Source: Diaminobutyricimonas sp. LJ205 (GTDB lineage: Bacteria > Actinomycetota > Actinomycetes > Actinomycetales > Microbacteriaceae). Taken from it: a stretch of DNA of 64,000 nucleotides. The notes beneath the pieces were generated by a model that searched no databases, was not told the origin of the DNA, and was given only the letters and a program-made list of their open reading frames with translations. The translations under genes and the position numbers were made by a program. The stretch is taken from positions 2,480,001 to 2,544,000 of the forward strand of contig NZ_CP046619.1 in the NCBI RefSeq assembly GCF_009755725.1, in the 5' to 3' direction. Positions 1 to 9,558 of this stretch are shown piece after piece; the stretch's first letter is position 1; every line of letters begins with the position of its first letter.

Positions 1-1683
<1,683 letters not shown>

Positions 1684-1781
1684 GCAGGTGTCGGTGGGTG
1701 CGGAAACTCTGTGACACTTCTCACGCAGGGACGTGGCTCACGGAGCCTTCACCTACCGGAAGGCCAGACCGCGGCTGCCGG

Positions 1782-2045
1782 TCAGACCAGGTCTGCGACG
1801 GTGAAGTCCAGCTCGAGGTCGTGCAGCACCTCGTCTCTGTTCCACCGCACATCCGTCGCGAGCAGGGCCCCGCAGCTTGGGCAGGCGAACGCTTCGGCGA
1901 CAAGTTCCGAGTGCAGCCCGACCTTCGGACCGAGGTCCTCGGCGCTGAGTTGGGACCGTGCCGAGAAGTCCTTCCAGTTCTTCTCGGCACTGCCAAGAAC
2001 ATGGCCGCAGTCGCATGCGGTGCAGGGGCGCCCGTCGACGTGCAC
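1782..2045 (-). CDS. Small zinc-ribbon protein resembling acetone carboxylase gamma subunit
   Basis: This 87-residue protein starts at a GTG at 2045 that has no convincing ribosome-binding site. Two Cys clusters are visible, CTACDCG near the start and CPSCG in the second half, separated by a segment containing NWKDFSA. The spacing and context recall the two-part zinc-binding fold of acetone/hydantoinase carboxylase gamma subunits, but the protein is roughly half the usual length and no alpha or beta subunit gene is nearby. It follows the DUF3048 lipoprotein gene by 28 nt on the same strand, so the two may be cotranscribed. The function is unknown; it could be a free-standing small domain or a decayed remnant. 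Confidence 0.5.
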   Translation of the reverse strand: MHVDGRPCTACDCGHVLGSAEKNWKDFSARSQLSAEDLGPKVGLHSELVAEAFACPSCGALLATDVRWNRDEVLHDLELDFTVADLV

Positions 2046-2073
2046 GCGGGAGATTCCCGAGGCCTGACGCGGG

Positions 2074-3102
2074 CTACGGGGCGCCGAACTCCACGGATCC
2101 GCGGTCGGGAACCAGCTCGACCCAGGTGTTGCCCGGCGCGAGTCGCACGGTGACCCCGTTGTCGTCGACCAGGTGGATCGTGTCGGTGGCGCTGGCCTTG
2201 CTCCAGGTGGCATGCACGACGCCACCGCCGGTTGCCACCCAAGCTTCGCCGCTGCCGATCAGTTCGGTCTTCGGGATGTCCTGGCTCACAGTGACCGGAA
2301 CGCGCACGATGACCAGGTTCGTGGCCTTCAGCTGAGCGCCGCTCTGGTCGGTGTCGATGGCGCCGCCGGTCATGAACCGGGCCCACGTCCCCGCTGCGGC
2401 ATCCCAGGTCCAGGCCGGCGTCGCGGAGTCTCCGAAGCGAAGGTCGACCCGGGCGGTGGGGGCGCCATCCTTGGCGGCCGTGGATGACGGTACATCCAGC
2501 GAGAACGCGAAATGCTGCGCCGGTGCCGCCAGGTCTTTGTGCTGCCCGACGACCTCCTTCGCCTTCACATGCACGTTGTGCGGGGAGGGTTTGGCCTTGG
2601 ACCGGAAGAAGGTGTCGGCGGTGTCGGACTGCCCGTGGATGGCGTTGTAGACCGGGGCATCCCGCATCATCGCGATGAACCGCTCCTGGCCGCCGGAATA
2701 GGCGACGACGCCACCGAGCGGCGAAATGATGTCGGGGTCCATCGGGCGGATCGAACGCACCGGACCGAAGGTTTCCGGCACAGTCGAATGCCACACGGCG
2801 ACGTAGCGGGTCATCCCGCCCTCGACGAGCTCCTCGAAGACGATGTCGGTGGCTTCCAGCCCGAACTGGGGGCGGGCGGCCGGATGGTTGTCGATCTTCG
2901 CCGCGATCGAGGGGTGGTCGAGGGCATCCGGTTCCACGGTCCGGCCAGTGAGCGGCGCGAGCACGGTGGGCGCCGGGGTCTCGTAGCTGGACTGCCAGAC
3001 CGGCTGCGCATCAGGCCCGGCGGGCATCGCGTCCCCGCTCGTGCAGCCTGCAATCATCACGGCTACGCCGGACGCCAGCACTATTGCGGCGCGCAGCCGC
3101 AT
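2074..3102 (-). CDS. DUF3048 domain-containing lipoprotein (YerB-like)
   Basis: A predicted exported lipoprotein of 342 residues. The N-terminus is a short basic stretch, a hydrophobic segment and the lipobox IAGC, with the lipidated Cys at about residue 20. The remainder resembles the DUF3048/YerB family, including the conserved segments PVWQSSYETPAPTVLAPLTG, GPVRSIRPMDPDI and the Ser-Gly-Gly region SGGQERFI. No reaction is established for this family. The ATG at 3102 is preferred; a GTG at 3120 would add six residues but has no better ribosome-binding site. It is followed by the zinc-ribbon gene, and a strong hairpin separates it from the upstream cold-shock gene. Confidence 0.85.
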   Translation of the reverse strand: MRLRAAIVLASGVAVMIAGCTSGDAMPAGPDAQPVWQSSYETPAPTVLAPLTGRTVEPDALDHPSIAAKIDNHPAARPQFGLEATDIVFEELVEGGMTRYVAVWHSTVPETFGPVRSIRPMDPDIISPLGGVVAYSGGQERFIAMMRDAPVYNAIHGQSDTADTFFRSKAKPSPHNVHVKAKEVVGQHKDLAAPAQHFAFSLDVPSSTAAKDGAPTARVDLRFGDSATPAWTWDAAAGTWARFMTGGAIDTDQSGAQLKATNLVIVRVPVTVSQDIPKTELIGSGEAWVATGGGVVHATWSKASATDTIHLVDDNGVTVRLAPGNTWVELVPDRGSVEFGAP

Positions 3103-3129
3103 CTTCCCCCCAGTACGCACGACGAAAGA

Positions 3130-3161
3130 CTAACGCCGCCCGGCTGCCCGGACGGCGTTAG
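3130..3161 (-). terminator. Transcription terminator downstream of the cold-shock gene
   Basis: The arms CTAACGCCG and CGGCGTTAG form a perfect 9-bp stem around a GC-rich loop, 23 nt after the csp stop codon. On the minus strand it is followed by a T-rich stretch, consistent with intrinsic termination. Confidence 0.75.
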
Positions 3162-3184
3162 TGCATCGTGCGCGTGTCGTCCGG

Positions 3185-3388
3185 CTAAGCCAGGCGGACC
3201 GACTCGGCCTGAGGGCCCTTGTTTCCGGTACCGACCTCGAAGACGACCTGCTGACCTTCCTCAAGAACCTTGTAGCCACTCATGTCGATGGCGGAGTAGT
3301 GGACGAAGACGTCCTGTCCCCCCTCATCGACGGTGATGAAACCGTAGCCCTTTTCAGCGTTGAACCACTTCACGGTCCCATTCGCCAT
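3185..3388 (-). CDS. cspA: Cold-shock protein, CspA family
   Basis: A 67-residue single cold-shock domain that binds single-stranded RNA and DNA and melts secondary structure in transcripts. Both nucleic-acid-binding motifs are present: RNP1 as KGYGFI and RNP2 as VFVHYSAI. Length and sequence are typical of actinobacterial CspA proteins. The start is preceded by AGGGAG at good spacing. About 250 nt without a gene lie upstream (3389-3643), enough for the long structured leader usual for csp transcripts, though no defined cold box could be picked out by eye. The gene stands alone with its own terminator. Confidence 0.95.
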   Translation of the reverse strand: MANGTVKWFNAEKGYGFITVDEGGQDVFVHYSAIDMSGYKVLEEGQQVVFEVGTGNKGPQAESVRLA

Positions 3389-3643
3389 GTGTTACTCCCT
3401 GCTGTGTCCATACAGCGCGAGCGTGCTTGCCAGCGCCGGGCCGAGCGCAGTTTCCTGCATCACCTAGGCCAGGACAATTGCGACTCTGCGGGAATCCCTG
3501 TCATCCCCCGGGCTTAGATGGGCGACCAATCCCAGATAGTAGCGGGAACGCGACGAAAAGTAGAGAGTCTTTCTTCTGTTGGTGACACAAAGTCATCACG
3601 ATTCAACAGAAATCAAACGCCAGCGAAACATGACGTCGGTTTC

Positions 3644-4213
3644 TCAGCCTGCATCGGGCTCGTAATCGGCCCCGATCACTACCGTGAGGGCGGCACCTGG
3701 GAACGCGTCCGAGAGCACCACGTCCTCGATGCCGAGCGCGAGCGCAACGCCGCGAGCGACGCCCTCATTCTCGGGAACCGAGTAGTAGACGGTGCTCGTC
3801 TCAACGTCGGGTTCGGCGGTGTTGGTGCGGCTGCCGATCGGCCAGCCGTCATCCTCCAGGTCGTCGCCGACGGAGTTCGCGAGCCCGCTCCGGGTCGTGC
3901 CGTTCAACACCGTGATGGTGATCGACGAGTCAAGCGTGCTCGGATCGGTGACCGGCTCGGCGGTGGACCCCGGTTCGGGCTCGGTCGCCGCCGGCGGCTG
4001 CGCTTCGCCGGGCAGACCGGGCAGTTCGATGCGCAACGAGTCGCTGACCCGGGACAGCGCGAACAGGCCGAGCCCGGTGAGCACGACCACGGCGAGTGCC
4101 GCCCAGGCGAACGTGATCCAGCCGCGGCCCTTGCGGCGTGCAGCACGATGAGCGCCGACTCGGTAGAGGTCGTCGGGCAGGTCGTCGAACTGGTCTTTGG
4201 GGAAGGTGGGCAT
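3644..4213 (-). CDS. LytR_C domain membrane protein
   Basis: A 189-residue protein with a cytoplasmic N-terminus of about 40 residues containing basic RRKGRG, one transmembrane helix (about residues 43-63), a Pro/Glu/Ala-rich linker, and an extracytoplasmic domain beginning ITITVLNGTTRSGLA. That motif and the following pattern match the LytR C-terminal domain (LytR_C), often found with LytR-CpsA-Psr cell-wall enzymes. The catalytic LCP domain is absent, so this is a stand-alone LytR_C protein whose role at the envelope is not known. The start ATG at 4213 is chosen because it opens the conserved reading MPTFPKDQFDDLPDDLYR. It lies 4 nt after the DUF3263 gene and is probably in the same operon. 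Confidence 0.85.
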   Translation of the reverse strand: MPTFPKDQFDDLPDDLYRVGAHRAARRKGRGWITFAWAALAVVVLTGLGLFALSRVSDSLRIELPGLPGEAQPPAATEPEPGSTAEPVTDPSTLDSSITITVLNGTTRSGLANSVGDDLEDDGWPIGSRTNTAEPDVETSTVYYSVPENEGVARGVALALGIEDVVLSDAFPGAALTVVIGADYEPDAG

Positions 4214-4217
4214 GATC

Positions 4218-4568
4218 CTAGCGCTGCAGGTCGGTGGTGAACGATCGCGCGGCACGGGCACGCGTCCTGGCCTCACGAACCCGATGCAGTCTCTTGACAA
4301 GCATGGGGTCGTACTCGAGTGCCGCCGGTGAATCGATCAGCGCGTTCAGCACTTGATAGTACCGGGCAGCCGACAGGTTGAATTCCTCTCGGATTGCCGC
4401 TTCCTTGGCGCCGGCATGCCGCCACCACTGGCCTTCGAACTCGAGGATTCGGATGTCGCGGGGCGTCAGTGCGTGCGGATCATCCGCTTGCTCTGCCCCA
4501 GCCGCCACGTCGTATCCCTTCGCAATCGAACGCAATACTAGGCCGGGGCCGCTGGGAGCCCGACGCAT
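4218..4568 (-). CDS. DUF3263 domain-containing protein
   Basis: A 116-residue protein whose C-terminal two thirds match the DUF3263 family of actinobacteria: LTPRDIRILEFEGQWWRHAG, then REEFNLSAARYYQVLN and a basic end. The helix-turn-helix-like pattern EEFNLSAARYYQVLN suggests a small DNA-binding protein, but no function is established. The start is uncertain: ATG 4568 lacks a clear ribosome-binding site, and TTG or GTG codons slightly downstream would give a size nearer the usual 90-100 residues. It is the upstream partner of the LytR_C gene (4-nt gap) and is divergent from the HmuT-like gene. Confidence 0.8.
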   Translation of the reverse strand: MRRAPSGPGLVLRSIAKGYDVAAGAEQADDPHALTPRDIRILEFEGQWWRHAGAKEAAIREEFNLSAARYYQVLNALIDSPAALEYDPMLVKRLHRVREARTRARAARSFTTDLQR

Positions 4569-4630
4569 CCAGCTGGCCTGTCGCTCGGCATCGATAGAAT
4601 TGACAGTCTCATTCACGGAAGCGAGTTGCC

Positions 4631-5734
4631 ATGCGAAAGCGTCCCGCATTCGCGGTGGCGGCCGCCACGGTGGCACTGGCAGCACTCACCGCGTGCACCG
4701 GCGCGCAGGGCACCACCCCGGACCCGGCACCGACCGCCGTGTCGACGGCACCGCTCGCCGACCTCGACATCCTCGATGACCCGCGCTCATTCGAAGGCCC
4801 TTCGACGGCCCTCCTTCAGCAGGACGACATCGAGCCGATCACCGAGTCCCCCCAACAGCAGCTCCCCACCACGGTGACATCGCACGACCGCAGCGGCGAT
4901 CAGCCCGTCAGCGTGACGAGCACCGACCGCGTGCTCGGACTCGACATCGCCGGCTCGATCGCGGCGACCATCGCCGGGCTCGGGTTCGCTGATTCGCTGG
5001 TCGGTCGGGATGTCTCGACGACCTTCCCCGCAGCGGAGGACTTGCCCGTGGTCACCTCCAGCGGGCACAGCATCAATGCGGAGGCGGTGCTGTCCCTGCG
5101 GCCCACCCTGGTGATCACCGACGGCACCATCGGGCCGATCGACGTGGTGCTGCAGCTGCGCGACGCCGGGATCCCGGTGGTCTTCGTCGACCGTGAACCG
5201 AGCATCGCCGGTGTCGGCGAGCTCGCCCGTCAGGTCGGGGCCGCCTTCGGCGCTGCCCATACCGGGGAGCTGCTCGCCGCGCACCTGCTCGAGCGCACCG
5301 AGCAGAAGATCGCCGAGATCGCCGAGATCGCGCCCACCGATCCGGACGATCAGGTGCGGGTGCTGTTCCTGTACCTGCGTGGCAGCGCGGGCATCTACTA
5401 CCTGTTCGGCGCGGAATCCGGCGCGGACGTGCTGATCAATTCCCTCGGCGCCCGCGACATCGCCGGCGAGAACGGGTGGGACGGCATGAAGCCGATGACC
5501 GACGAGGCCCTGATCGCGGCCAACCCGGATTTGATTCTGGTGATGAGCAGCGGCCTCGAAAGCGCGGGCGGCATCGACGCGCTGCTGGCCGAGAAGCCGG
5601 CGATCGGCCTGACTGCCGCCGGCGAGCGTCGCCGGTTCGTCGACATGGACGACGGCGACATCCTCAGCTTCGGTCCGCGCCTGCCCGACGTGCTCGACGC
5701 GCTCGCCAGGGCCATCTACGCCCCCGGCCAATAG
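4631..5734 (+). CDS. hmuT: Haem ABC transporter substrate-binding lipoprotein, HmuT-like
   Basis: A 367-residue lipoprotein (lipobox LTAC, Cys at residue 22) with a periplasmic-binding-protein type 2 fold. Typical cluster-9 features include VLGLDIAGSIAATIAGLGF near the start of the fold, ALLAEKPAIGL and the C-terminal DGDILSFGPRLPDVLDAL. These match HmuT, the receptor that hands haem to the HmuUV permease/ATPase. Unusually, no hmuU or hmuV follows: the next gene is on the opposite strand, 1 nt away, and encodes an HtaA-type haem-binding protein. The functional pairing is therefore supported by context, but the permease must be elsewhere or missing. GGAAG lies about nine nt before the ATG. Confidence 0.85.
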   Translation: MRKRPAFAVAAATVALAALTACTGAQGTTPDPAPTAVSTAPLADLDILDDPRSFEGPSTALLQQDDIEPITESPQQQLPTTVTSHDRSGDQPVSVTSTDRVLGLDIAGSIAATIAGLGFADSLVGRDVSTTFPAAEDLPVVTSSGHSINAEAVLSLRPTLVITDGTIGPIDVVLQLRDAGIPVVFVDREPSIAGVGELARQVGAAFGAAHTGELLAAHLLERTEQKIAEIAEIAPTDPDDQVRVLFLYLRGSAGIYYLFGAESGADVLINSLGARDIAGENGWDGMKPMTDEALIAANPDLILVMSSGLESAGGIDALLAEKPAIGLTAAGERRRFVDMDDGDILSFGPRLPDVLDALARAIYAPGQ

Positions 5735-5735
5735 G

Positions 5736-6422
5736 TCAGTCGGCGCTGCGGCGAGCGCGTCTGGTCAGCACCACTCCGACGCCGACACCGACGACCGCGG
5801 CTCCGCCCATCGCCCACAGCGCCCAGGCAGGCAGCCCGGGGGCGGCGAGTTCACAATCGGCGGGGGCTACGTAGCTGAGGGTGAGCGGGTCGAGCTCGGT
5901 TCCCGCCTCGTACGTGCCGAACGCCTCGGCACCGGATGTCGTGAGCACCGCTGGCACATCCACGAACGTCGTCCGACCTGCCGCGACGGTCGCCTCCGGC
6001 AATTCCAGTTCGGCGAACTCGACCTGCGAGGCATCCACCCGCTCTCCCTGCTGGGTGGTGCCGGAGACATCCAGCAGCAGCATTGCCGACTCGCTGTCCA
6101 CGATGCGCACGGTCGGGTTCGCAACGGTGGTGTCGAGGATGCCGTCATGCCCGGTGAACTGTACTGAGCCGCCGAACGACACCTCGCCGGAACCGTCAGG
6201 CAGCGCACCGCTGCCGCCGCTCCAACTGAACAGCGGAGTCGTATAAGTGGCGCCATCCGCGACGGTCCACTCACCGTTCGCGATGCTGCCGCTGATGTAC
6301 GCGCGGAACGACTCCTTGAATCCCCAGTCGAGGCTCGCGTCCTCAATCGTGCAGCCGGCCTGGGCGACCGGGTTCGCTCCGAGGGTCGCCAGCGCCGCGA
6401 CGGCGATTGCGGTGCGGATCAC
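5736..6422 (-). CDS. htaA: HtaA-domain haem-binding surface protein
   Basis: A 228-residue protein with a signal peptide, then one HtaA domain starting at LDWGFKESFRAYISGSI, the hallmark of corynebacterial HtaA/HtaB, which capture haem at the cell surface. The C-terminus is a transmembrane anchor (about 197-218) followed by RRARR. There is no LPXTG motif; the segment APGLPAWALW precedes the anchor. It is convergent with hmuT, with their stop codons almost touching. Family members with two HtaA domains are common; this one has a single domain. It probably binds haem or hemoproteins and relays haem to HmuT. Confidence 0.85.
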   Translation of the reverse strand: MIRTAIAVAALATLGANPVAQAGCTIEDASLDWGFKESFRAYISGSIANGEWTVADGATYTTPLFSWSGGSGALPDGSGEVSFGGSVQFTGHDGILDTTVANPTVRIVDSESAMLLLDVSGTTQQGERVDASQVEFAELELPEATVAAGRTTFVDVPAVLTTSGAEAFGTYEAGTELDPLTLSYVAPADCELAAPGLPAWALWAMGGAAVVGVGVGVVLTRRARRSAD

Positions 6423-6542
6423 GTAACACGACTCCCGTTACCTTGAGGATTGCCTACGATACCAATGCGGTCGCAGGGCTCGCCGGGAACATCTCAGGCC
6501 TTCCCGCGTTTAATGTCACTGGACCCACGAAGGAGCACCACG

Positions 6543-6950
6543 ATGACTTACAAAGTGACGAAGACCGAAGAGGAATGGCGCGAGGAGCTCGGCGCTGACC
6601 GGTACGCGGTTCTCCGCAAGGCTGGTACCGAGCGCGCCTGGACCGGCGAACTGCTCGACGAGGAGCGCGCCGGCCTGTACACCTGTGCCGCCTGCAACGC
6701 GGAACTGTTCAAGAGCGGCACCAAATTCGACTCCGGATGCGGCTGGCCGAGCTTCTACGAATCGATCAACCCCGCCGCGGTTGAGCTGATCGAGGACAAC
6801 ACGCTGGGTATGCAGCGCACCGAGGTGCGCTGTGCCAATTGCGGCTCGCACCTGGGACACGTCTTCCCGGACGGCTTCGGCACGCCCACCGGCGACCGCT
6901 ACTGCATGAACTCGTTGTCGCTGAACTTCAAGGCGGCCGACGAAGCGTGA
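6543..6950 (+). CDS. msrB: Peptide-methionine (R)-S-oxide reductase MsrB
   Basis: This 135-residue enzyme reduces the R isomer of methionine sulfoxide in oxidised proteins using thioredoxin. Both zinc-binding CxxC pairs are present (Cys48/Cys51 and Cys97/Cys100), as are the GCGWPSF segment and the catalytic Cys121 in RYCMNS. Length is typical. The start ATG at 6543 follows the ribosome-binding site AAGGAG and begins the conserved N-terminus; upstream in-frame ATGs only extend into non-conserved sequence. The stop overlaps the GTG start of the nitroreductase gene, so translation is coupled and the two probably form a redox operon. Confidence 0.96.
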   Translation: MTYKVTKTEEEWREELGADRYAVLRKAGTERAWTGELLDEERAGLYTCAACNAELFKSGTKFDSGCGWPSFYESINPAAVELIEDNTLGMQRTEVRCANCGSHLGHVFPDGFGTPTGDRYCMNSLSLNFKAADEA

Positions 6951-7489
6951 CGCTTCGCTCCGCCGTCGAGCGGCGCCGCTCGTGGCCGAAGGTCACCGAC
7001 GCCGCCCCCACCCACGACGAGTTGCTGCCGCTGGTTCAGGCGGCGGCATCCGTCGCCGACCACGGCTCGTTGCGACCGTGGCGGCTGATCGAGTTGCGGG
7101 GGGATGCCCGGGAACGCCTCGGGGTCGCCCTTGCCGCGGCCGCCGGGCTGGAGGGCTCCGCCGCCGAGAAGCTGGCCGCGAAACCGCTGCGCGCGCCGCT
7201 GCTGATCGCGATCGTGGCGTGCCGGAAGCCCAGCCACAAGGTGCCGCACTGGGAACAGGATGCCACCGCCGCGGGTGTCGGTCACCTGCTCAGCCTGCTG
7301 CTCGACGACGCTGGCTGGGGCGTGATCTGGCGCACCGGCGGGCACACCCGCAGCAAGCAGGTGCGCAAGATGCACCACCTGGCCGAGAACGAGGAACTGC
7401 TCGGCTGGCTCTACGTCGGCGGCATGCCGGAGCCAGGCAACGTTCCGCGCCGCGGCATCGACCCCGAAGAGTTCATCTCCGCGCTCTAA
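6947..7489 (+). CDS. Nitroreductase family protein
   Basis: A 180-residue member of the flavin-dependent nitroreductase superfamily. Visible signatures include the N-terminal flavin-contact segment ASVADHGSLRPWRLIEL and the central AAGVGHLLSLLLDDAGWGVIWRTG, followed by GWLYVGGMPE. The family reduces nitro, quinone or enone groups with FMN and NAD(P)H; the physiological substrate here is not known. It starts at a GTG that overlaps the msrB stop codon (GTGA), indicating translational coupling. Small family members such as YdjA are similar in size. Confidence 0.85.
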   Translation: MTLRSAVERRRSWPKVTDAAPTHDELLPLVQAAASVADHGSLRPWRLIELRGDARERLGVALAAAAGLEGSAAEKLAAKPLRAPLLIAIVACRKPSHKVPHWEQDATAAGVGHLLSLLLDDAGWGVIWRTGGHTRSKQVRKMHHLAENEELLGWLYVGGMPEPGNVPRRGIDPEEFISAL

Positions 7490-7501
7490 CGACTCCGCGC
7501 T

Positions 7502-8299
7502 CTAACCGACGAGGAACTCCGCGACCGTGATCGCCATCTCGCGCGGCTCCCACCGGTGGTCGGATGCCGCGACCTCGCGAAGCTCGGCATGCGGCAGGTT
7601 CGCGACGAGCGAGTCGGCGGCCGGACGCATCACGTCGAGCGTCTCACTGCCGACGAGCACGAGGGTTGGGGCGGCGATGCCCGCCCACAGGGCAGAACGC
7701 GCGGCGGACTGAGTCCAGGCGAGCGACTCGGAGTCGGGTTCGAGGCTCGGCGCCAGGCCGGTCATCACCGCCCAGGCGTCGCTGTGCTTCGCACCCTCGA
7801 CCCACTCGGGAGGAAAGTCGCTCATGAAGTACTCGACGGTCGCGCTACCGTCGCCCACGGCGATCCGTTCGCGGAGCCCGTCAAGGAATTCCGCGCCGTC
7901 GGTGCCGAGTTCGTCATCGAGCGGCACCTCGAACAGCACCAGCTTCGAGACCGGCAGGCCAACCGCGGCCGCGGCGAGGGCGATTGCTCCGCCGGAGGAA
8001 TTGCCGAACAAGGCGACCGCGTCGTCGGCGCCATCGGTGAGCTCATCGACGATGGCCCGCAAATCTTCGATCGTCTGCGCGAGCGTGATGGGCGCGTGAG
8101 CGGGGCTCTCGCCGCGGCCACGCCGGTCGTAGCGGACGACTGCGAACCCGCGCTCGGCCAACAGCTGCTGAAGTTCGGCGGTCGTCGGATCGAATGCACG
8201 GAATTGGAAGGCCCCGTCCACCAGGATCACCGGCGGCCCGGAACCCTGACGGTCGAACGCGATGCGCGTGCCATCGGCGCTGATCACATACTCAGACAT
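7502..8299 (-). CDS. Alpha/beta hydrolase
   Basis: A 265-residue alpha/beta-hydrolase fold enzyme. The nucleophile elbow is GNSSGG, the oxyanion region is LVDGAFQFR, and a plausible catalytic His lies in SDHRWEP near the C-terminus. YDRRGRGES after the first strands is typical of small-molecule esterase/lactonase-like members. The substrate cannot be assigned. The ATG at 8299 is preferred because GGAGG sits 11 nt upstream; an ATG at 8308 overlaps the upstream stop codon but is too close to that site. It follows the YdcZ-family transporter gene directly and is probably cotranscribed with it. Confidence 0.85.
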   Translation of the reverse strand: MSEYVISADGTRIAFDRQGSGPPVILVDGAFQFRAFDPTTAELQQLLAERGFAVVRYDRRGRGESPAHAPITLAQTIEDLRAIVDELTDGADDAVALFGNSSGGAIALAAAAVGLPVSKLVLFEVPLDDELGTDGAEFLDGLRERIAVGDGSATVEYFMSDFPPEWVEGAKHSDAWAVMTGLAPSLEPDSESLAWTQSAARSALWAGIAAPTLVLVGSETLDVMRPAADSLVANLPHAELREVAASDHRWEPREMAITVAEFLVG

Positions 8300-8307
8300 C
8301 TTGCTCA

Positions 8308-9288
8308 TCACCTCCGTGCTCTGGCGGGGATCGCGGCAACCACCACGGCGATCAAGGTCAGCACTGTGCCGAGGACCGTGACCGGGTGAACCGGTTCATC
8401 GGTCGTCGGAAGCAGGATATCGAGCACCAGAGACGCCAGCAGCTGACCGGCGATCATCCCAAGCCCGAGCAGCAGCACGCCGGTGAACCGCACCACGAGC
8501 GCGCCACCCGCGATGAACAGTGCACCGAGCAGGCCGCCGGTGTACAGCCACCAGTCGGACGGCAGCGCGGGGGGCGGCCCGGTGATGACAAGGCCGCCGG
8601 CGACGACCACGGCGAGCACCGCGGTGCCGACCACCCCGCTGACCAACCCTGCGGTGTGCGCGGATCCGCTGGCCTCACGCACCTCCCCGTTGGCGGCCTG
8701 CTGGAAGCCCGCCCCGAATCCGGCGACCAGCGGCAGCGCCAGCATCCAGAACGGGATATCGCCCTGCAGTTGCGGAGATACGGCGACGACCACGGCCACC
8801 AACGCCAGCGCCGAGCCGGTCAGCCGGGGCCAGGTGAGCCGCGTAGGCGGCATGCTGCCGAAGCCGGTGCGGTCGATGACCAGGCCGCCGATGGTCTGCC
8901 CGCTGACCGAAGCCACGGTGAACATGGCCACGCCGAGCACGGCGGCGGTTAGAGACTGCGCAACCACGAACAGCGCGCCGGCGGCACCACCGGCCAGGTG
9001 CCACCAGGGTATCTGGCGTGCGCCGACAGCACGTATCAGCGCGCGGATCCCGGCCTGCCCGGGGCGCCAGAACGGCAGAACCGCGAGCGTGCACAGCACC
9101 GACACCACGAATGACAACAGCGCTGCGAGGTAACCGTCGCCGAGTTGCTCGCCGAGCGCACCATTGACGCGCGCCTGGCCGGCGAGCATCGCGCCGAATA
9201 CCATCGCCAGCAGGGTTGCGCCGACGGATCGTGCTCGGTTCGGTCTCGGCCGGGAAACTGCCGGCTTGGCGGAGGCTGCGGATGTCAC
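8308..9288 (-). CDS. DMT-type inner-membrane transporter (YdcZ/DUF606 family)
   Basis: A 326-residue membrane protein with about ten hydrophobic helices arranged as two related halves, each opening with a conserved start (GAMLAGQARVNGALGEQLGD in the first half, GFGAGFQQAANGEV in the second). This is the tandem form of the YdcZ/DUF606 family within the drug/metabolite transporter superfamily. Its substrate is unknown. The last codons supply the ribosome-binding sequence of the following hydrolase gene. Confidence 0.85.
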   Translation of the reverse strand: MTSAASAKPAVSRPRPNRARSVGATLLAMVFGAMLAGQARVNGALGEQLGDGYLAALLSFVVSVLCTLAVLPFWRPGQAGIRALIRAVGARQIPWWHLAGGAAGALFVVAQSLTAAVLGVAMFTVASVSGQTIGGLVIDRTGFGSMPPTRLTWPRLTGSALALVAVVVAVSPQLQGDIPFWMLALPLVAGFGAGFQQAANGEVREASGSAHTAGLVSGVVGTAVLAVVVAGGLVITGPPPALPSDWWLYTGGLLGALFIAGGALVVRFTGVLLLGLGMIAGQLLASLVLDILLPTTDEPVHPVTVLGTVLTLIAVVVAAIPARARR

Positions 9289-9457
9289 GCGCTTACGTTA
9301 CGCCGTCCGTCGGCGCGGCGTAGTCGCACGCTCGTCTGGATCCCCGATCGCCATGGACATCCGGCGCAGCCGACCGAGTGGCGACCTTCTCTCGACAACC
9401 ATGCCCTCACGTTAGTGCGCGACGCGGCGACGATCGCCACCCACCGGAGACAAAGAG

Positions 9458-9534
9458 TGGAGCCCCTTGTCGGATTCGAACCGACGACCCCCGCTTTACA
9501 AGAGCGGTGCTCTGGCCAACTGAGCTAAAGAGGC
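9458..9534 (-). tRNA. tRNA-Thr (anticodon TGT)
   Basis: A complete cloverleaf reads on the minus strand. The acceptor GCCTCTT pairs with AAGGGGC, the anticodon stem CCGCT/AGCGG encloses CTTGTAA (anticodon TGT), and the T loop contains GGTTCGAATCC. The 3' CCA is encoded. TGT decodes ACA and, by wobble, other Thr codons. Confidence 0.95.
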
Positions 9535-9558
9535 GGATGAAAACCAATCCTAATGGCG

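Noticed and set aside
6436..6458. Possible iron-regulator (DtxR/IdeR) box upstream of the HtaA-like gene
   Set aside because: Only about half of the positions fit the 19-bp consensus, so it cannot be distinguished from chance.
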